From positions 2,232,001 to 2,296,000 of the forward strand of contig NZ_CP119327.1 in NCBI RefSeq assembly GCF_022815905.2: 64,000 bases of DNA, read 5' to 3'. Below the pieces are notes generated by a model. The model ran no database searches. It had not been told where the DNA came from and was given only the letters and a program-made list of their open reading frames with translations. Position 1 is the first letter of the stretch; each line of letters begins with the position of its first letter. A program made the position numbers and the translations under genes. The stretch is from Staphylococcus sp. NRL 16/872. GTDB taxonomy: Bacteria; Bacillota; Bacilli; Staphylococcales; Staphylococcaceae. This document shows positions 62,347-64,000 of this stretch, piece by piece.

Positions 62347-63414
62347 CTAATTAACGTCACCTAATTTTTTAGCAAAAATAATACGACCAGATGATGTTTG
62401 CAATAGACTGATGACTTCCAACTCCACCTGTTTACCAACGAGTTGTTTAGCATTATCAACAACAACCATGGTACCGTCATCAAGATATCCTACACCCTGA
62501 CCTGGTTCTTTACCCATTTTAGTTAATAAAATGTTAATGTGATCCCCTTGATGTACATTTGGTTTAATCGCTTCAGATAAATCATTCACGTTTAATGCTT
62601 TAATTCCTTGCACATGACATACTTTATTTAAATTAAAATCTGTGGTAATTACATGCGCATGATAAGATTGTGCCAATTTCACTAATAATTCATCAATATC
62701 ACTATGTGACTTTTGAGGATGGATCACACGTGTTGGATAATCTAAATCATAAAGTTCATTTAAAATATCTAAACCACGTTGGCCTTTTTCACGCTTTACG
62801 CTATCATTAGCATCGGCTACTACTTGAAGTTCATTAATCACACCCTGAGGGATTAAAATTTCACCATCGATAAACCCACAACGTATAACATCTAGAATAC
62901 GTCCATCAATAATCGCACTTGTATCTAGTAATTTAGGTGCCGCACTAACATTATTTTTAGACATTGAACGCGCCATATTCTCCGGCAAAAACATAAGCAT
63001 TTCGTCGCGTTTTTTCAAACCAAATTGGAACCCTAAATAACATAGTAGTAGCGTGATAATGAGGGGTATTAAATGATTTAAAATAGAATTGCCAATCATT
63101 TCAAGAATAAAAGAAGCCATTACAGAGATGAATAAACCAATAATAAGACCAAGTGTGGCAAATAATATTTCGACTGCACTACGTTGTAGAATCCATTGTT
63201 CTACCTTCTTTAATGTTTTAGTTACTTTATTGATAAACAACCCAAATATTAAGAAAAACAATACGATGCCTATCAAACCATCAATATAGTAATTGGTTAA
63301 AATAGGATAATCTTTTATATTTAAATCCTTTAGTATCTCGGGTATTAATAAAATACCAAACGCTGTACCAAGAATGATATAGATAATCACGACTATACCC
63401 TTCAATACTCTCAT
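62347..63414 (-). CDS. yacL: PIN/TRAM-domain membrane protein (YacL)
   Basis: A 355-residue protein with four hydrophobic segments in the first 145 residues (GIVVIIYIILGTAFGILLIP, a second near 50, then ILFATLGLIIGLFISVMASF and HLIPLIITLLLCYLGFQFGL). A PIN nuclease-like domain follows (LLDTSAIIDGRILDVI, then VITTDFNLNKVCHVQGI with the acidic residues) and a C-terminal TRAM RNA-binding domain (about 290-350). Genes of this type lie between radA and gltX throughout Firmicutes. Function unsettled; a membrane-bound RNase or RNA-binding role is inferred. Start chosen at ATG 63414 (GAGG 8 nt upstream). Confidence 0.85.
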   Translation of the reverse strand: MRVLKGIVVIIYIILGTAFGILLIPEILKDLNIKDYPILTNYYIDGLIGIVLFFLIFGLFINKVTKTLKKVEQWILQRSAVEILFATLGLIIGLFISVMASFILEMIGNSILNHLIPLIITLLLCYLGFQFGLKKRDEMLMFLPENMARSMSKNNVSAAPKLLDTSAIIDGRILDVIRCGFIDGEILIPQGVINELQVVADANDSVKREKGQRGLDILNELYDLDYPTRVIHPQKSHSDIDELLVKLAQSYHAHVITTDFNLNKVCHVQGIKALNVNDLSEAIKPNVHQGDHINILLTKMGKEPGQGVGYLDDGTMVVVDNAKQLVGKQVELEVISLLQTSSGRIIFAKKLGDVN

Positions 63415-63440
63415 AACTCTCACCTCTTTAGCTGTCTTAA

Positions 63441-64000
63441 TTATGCTTTAAACGCATATTTTAAAGCCTCATGTACAGTTGACACACCTACTACGCGAAT
63501 ACCTTCTGGGAATGTCCAACCTCCAATATTAGTTTGAGGAATAATCACTCTTTCAAACCCTAATTTCGCCGCTTCTTGCACACGTTGTTCAATGCGTGAC
63601 ACACGTCTGACTTCACCTGTTAAACCAACTTCACCAATGTAGCAATCGAGTCCATCTACAGCTTTATCTTTAAAGCTTGAGGCAGTAGCCACAATCACAC
63701 TTAAGTCTACTGCAGGTTCAGTTAAACGTACCCCACCTGCTACCTTGATATAAGCATCTTGTTGTTGTAATAAATAATTTTCCTTTTTCTCTAATACTGC
63801 CATTAACAAACTTAAGCGGTTGTGATCAATACCCGTCGCCATACGTCTTGGGTTATTAAATGTAGTTGGCGTCACTAAAGCTTGCACTTCAATAAGTAAT
63901 GGCCGCGTTCCTTCCATCGTTGCCACAATAGTAGATCCTGGAACATTAGTAGAACGTTCTTCTAAAAACATTTCAGAAGGATTTTGTACGCCTTTTAATC
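63441..64000 (-). CDS. radA: DNA repair protein RadA, C-terminal part (start outside window)
   Basis: Partial gene: the open frame continues to the right edge (LKGVQNPSE upstream of [12 protein letters not shown]). The visible part is the Lon-protease-like C-terminal domain: [60 protein letters not shown] and [12 protein letters not shown]. The zinc finger, RecA-like core and KNRFG motif must lie beyond the edge. RadA extends branches during recombinational repair. It is followed by yacL after 17-26 bp, suggesting an operon. Confidence 0.93.
   Translation of the reverse strand, partial: LKGVQNPSEMFLEERSTNVPGSTIVATMEGTRPLLIEVQALVTPTTFNNPRRMATGIDHNRLSLLMAVLEKKENYLLQQQDAYIKVAGGVRLTEPAVDLSVIVATASSFKDKAVDGLDCYIGEVGLTGEVRRVSRIEQRVQEAAKLGFERVIIPQTNIGGWTFPEGIRVVGVSTVHEALKYAFKA

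Overview
The window is low-GC Firmicute chromosome and is clearly Staphylococcus. Its core gene order (radA-yacL-gltX-cysE-cysS-mrnC-rlmB-rae1-sigH-rpmG-secE-nusG-rplKAJL-rpoBC-rplGB-rpsLG-fusA-tuf), the near-identity of RpoB, RpoC and Kbl to the S. aureus proteins as I remember them, a YSIRK-type secretion signal, a fosB gene and STAR-type intergenic repeats all agree. A 5'-nucleotidase of AdsA type sits next to ilvE and the tandem sdr genes are missing, so a coagulase-negative species is more likely than S. aureus. I cannot name the species.

Layout. (1) 1-15748, minus strand: one giant cell-wall adhesin gene. It encodes a YSIRK signal, a Ser/Thr/Asp-rich linker, a Bap-like N-terminal region and at least 49 tandem 89-residue Ig-like repeats (267 bp each, in perfect register) that run off the left edge. 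A run of eight A residues early in the gene puts the 5' end out of frame with about 15.4 kb of otherwise open frame, which looks like a phase switch or a recent or sequencing frameshift. (2) 16.0-21.8 kb: azo1, a Cof-type phosphatase, tadA, two overlapping deoxynucleoside kinases, a HAD phosphatase, a small conserved peptide and a PAP2 phosphatase. (3) 21.8-27.0 kb: an AT-rich accessory segment with a PSM-like 25-residue peptide, a Fic protein, small membrane peptides, an IS200/IS605 remnant, a GyrI-like protein, a VOC protein, fosB and four related terminator hairpins. (4) 27.0-37.9 kb: ilvE, a threonine dehydrogenase-like gene, an LPXTG-anchored adsA-like nucleotidase, an ornithine cyclodeaminase family gene, a Nudix hydrolase, a GNAT acetyltransferase, kbl and an M20 amidohydrolase. 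(5) 38.1-64.0 kb: the translation/transcription core on the minus strand.

How the genes work together. tuf, fusA, rpsG, rpsL, rplGB, rpoC, rpoB, rplL, rplJ, rplA, rplK, nusG and secE form the standard ribosome, RNA polymerase and elongation-factor superoperon, with an L10-type leader and attenuator before rplJ. cysE-cysS-mrnC-rlmB-rae1-sigH lie behind a cysteine-specific T-box (specifier UGC), so cysteine supply, Cys-tRNA charging and several RNA-processing enzymes share one control point. sigH carries its own start-codon-sequestering hairpin. The Tdh-like enzyme and Kbl would together convert threonine to glycine and acetyl-CoA. The giant adhesin, the AdsA-like enzyme and the PSM-like peptide are the likely host- or biofilm-facing products. 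Several short interspersed repeats, including one with the STAR signature, occupy the intergenic gaps.
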